Both the position numbers and the translations under genes were made by a program. Below the pieces are notes generated by a model that searched no databases, had not been told where the DNA came from, and saw nothing but the letters and a program-made list of their open reading frames with translations. A stretch of DNA of 64,000 bases from Oerskovia jenensis (GTDB lineage: Bacteria; Actinomycetota; Actinomycetes; Actinomycetales; Cellulomonadaceae), in the NCBI RefSeq assembly GCF_016907235.1, contig NZ_JAFBBO010000001.1:4092001-4156000 (forward strand). Direction: 5' to 3'. Below are positions 63,204 to 64,000 of this stretch, one piece after another (positions within the stretch are counted from its first letter, which is position 1; each line of letters starts with the position of its first letter).

Positions 63204-64000
63204 TCAGCCGAGCGTGCGGGTCAGGGTCGGCAGCGCGGGGTCTCCCGCGGAGAGGCGTCGCGCACCACGGGGCAGCTCGGCCCGTGCCTCGGCGTGCCGC
63301 CGCGCGGCGTTGTGGACCCCGTAGGCGCCGATCCAGCGGGAGTCGACGGCGCCGTCGAGCACGAGGGGGACGTGCAGGGGGCGCAGGTCCTCGTCGTCGC
63401 CGGGCTCCCAGAGGGCTACGGCGTCGTCGGGTCCGGTGACGAGGACCTCGGCGACGGCCCTGCCGTCCTCCCCGTACTGGCGTGCTGCGGACTTGCGGCC
63501 TCCGGTGCTCGTCTTGAGCGTCGAGGCCTTGGCGACGGGCTGCAGGACGCCGTCGGCGTCGGACCGGGCGACGAGCTTGTAGACCATGCCGCAGGTCGGG
63601 GCGCCCGAGCCGGTCACGAGCGAGGTGCCCACGCCGTAGGAGTCGACCGGGGCAGCCGCGAGCGCGGCGATCGCGTACTCGTCGAGGTCGGACGTGACCG
63701 TGATGCGGGTGCCGGTCGCGCCGAGGCCGTCGAGCTGCTTGCGGACCTCGACCGCCTGGATGCCCAGGTCGCCCGAGTCGAGGCGGACGGCGCCGAGCTC
63801 CGTGCCCGCGACGGCGACCGCGTTCTTGACGCCCTGGCGCACGTCGTAGGTGTCGACGAGGAGCGTCGTGCCGACGCCGAGCGAGGCGACCTGCGACGCG
63901 AAGGCAGATCGTTCGTCGTCGTGCAGGAGCGTGAACGCGTGCGCGGCGGTGCCGATCGTGGCGATCCCGTACCGGCGACCCGCCTCGAGGTTCGACGTCC
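63204..64000 (-). CDS. pncB: nicotinate phosphoribosyltransferase, 5' part outside window
   Basis: C-terminal 265 residues of NAPRTase. SNLEAGRRYGIATIGTAAHAFTLLHDDE at the edge contains the histidine (AHAFT) that is phosphorylated during ATP-coupled catalysis, followed by LLVDTYDVRQGVKNAV, VRLDSGDLG (Asp for ribose-phosphate binding) and SYGVGTSLVTG (phosphate loop). It makes nicotinate mononucleotide from nicotinate and PRPP in NAD salvage. The N-terminus lies to the right of the window. Confidence 0.95.
   Translation of the reverse strand, partial: TSNLEAGRRYGIATIGTAAHAFTLLHDDERSAFASQVASLGVGTTLLVDTYDVRQGVKNAVAVAGTELGAVRLDSGDLGIQAVEVRKQLDGLGATGTRITVTSDLDEYAIAALAAAPVDSYGVGTSLVTGSGAPTCGMVYKLVARSDADGVLQPVAKASTLKTSTGGRKSAARQYGEDGRAVAEVLVTGPDDAVALWEPGDDEDLRPLHVPLVLDGAVDSRWIGAYGVHNAARRHAEARAELPRGARRLSAGDPALPTLTRTLG

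Overview
The window is very GC-rich DNA, almost entirely coding, with GTG starts, four-base GTGA/ATGA gene overlaps and many promoters whose -10 box sits 6-7 nt before the start codon (leaderless mRNAs). This is typical of an actinobacterium. An acyl-CoA carboxylase epsilon subunit, LLM/F420-type flavoproteins, mycobacterial-like gene order (pmmB-deoD-lpdA; birA-accD-accE-maf-accA3; prfB-ftsE-ftsX-smpB) and a tmRNA tag ending ALAA support this. A member of Micrococcales close to Cellulomonas/Promicromonospora relatives is my inference; no rRNA is present to fix it. I see no insertion sequence, phage, CRISPR array, tRNA or rRNA; it reads as core chromosome with several accessory metabolic and surface modules.

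1-8 kb: nucleoside salvage (phospho-sugar mutase, purine nucleoside phosphorylase), an LpdA-type quinone reductase lacking the redox disulfide, a divergent MocR-regulator/EamA-exporter pair whose start codons overlap, and a large membrane protein carrying an exo/endonuclease-phosphatase domain. 8-14.7 kb: a five-gene operon for the lower reductive pyrimidine pathway (dihydropyrimidinase, beta-ureidopropionase, omega-aminotransferase, CoA-acylating semialdehyde dehydrogenase) with an LLM flavoprotein but no dihydropyrimidine dehydrogenase. 14.8-20 kb: methyltransferase, paired SMR exporters, NUDIX hydrolase, BenE-type symporter, MFS exporter.

20-30.5 kb: the acyl-CoA carboxylase region (accA3, maf, a DUF885 peptidase, accE, accD, birA) with two uncharacterised co-transcribed genes and a 16-bp motif shared by the accA3 upstream region and the accD/birA intergenic region, followed by a class III nucleotide cyclase. 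30.5-37 kb: SRAP protein, PadR regulator with a membrane partner, Bcr/CflA exporter, LCP cell-wall ligase, aminotransferase.

37-44.2 kb: cell surface. A compact Tad/Flp pilus operon (tadA, tadB, tadC, pilin, three TadE/TadG-like pseudopilins) lacks tadZ and a prepilin peptidase; it is followed by a WxL-like secreted protein and its DUF916 membrane partner. 44.2-50.4 kb: prfB, ftsE, ftsX, an M23 envelope hydrolase, smpB and the tmRNA gene, coupling division-linked wall cleavage and ribosome rescue.

50.4-64 kb: DUF4349 lipoprotein, LLM oxidoreductase, PfkB kinase with an in-frame hexamer repeat, then an amino-sugar uptake operon (ROK repressor, binding protein, two permeases, ROK kinase, nagB) without its own ATPase or nagA, a coupled DUF3039-helicase pair, and the end of nicotinate phosphoribosyltransferase. 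No gene-free stretch longer than about 300 bases occurs apart from the tmRNA gene itself; the longest spacers (22000-22270, 36837-37090, 51757-51970, 15581-15800) are described under the sites they hold.
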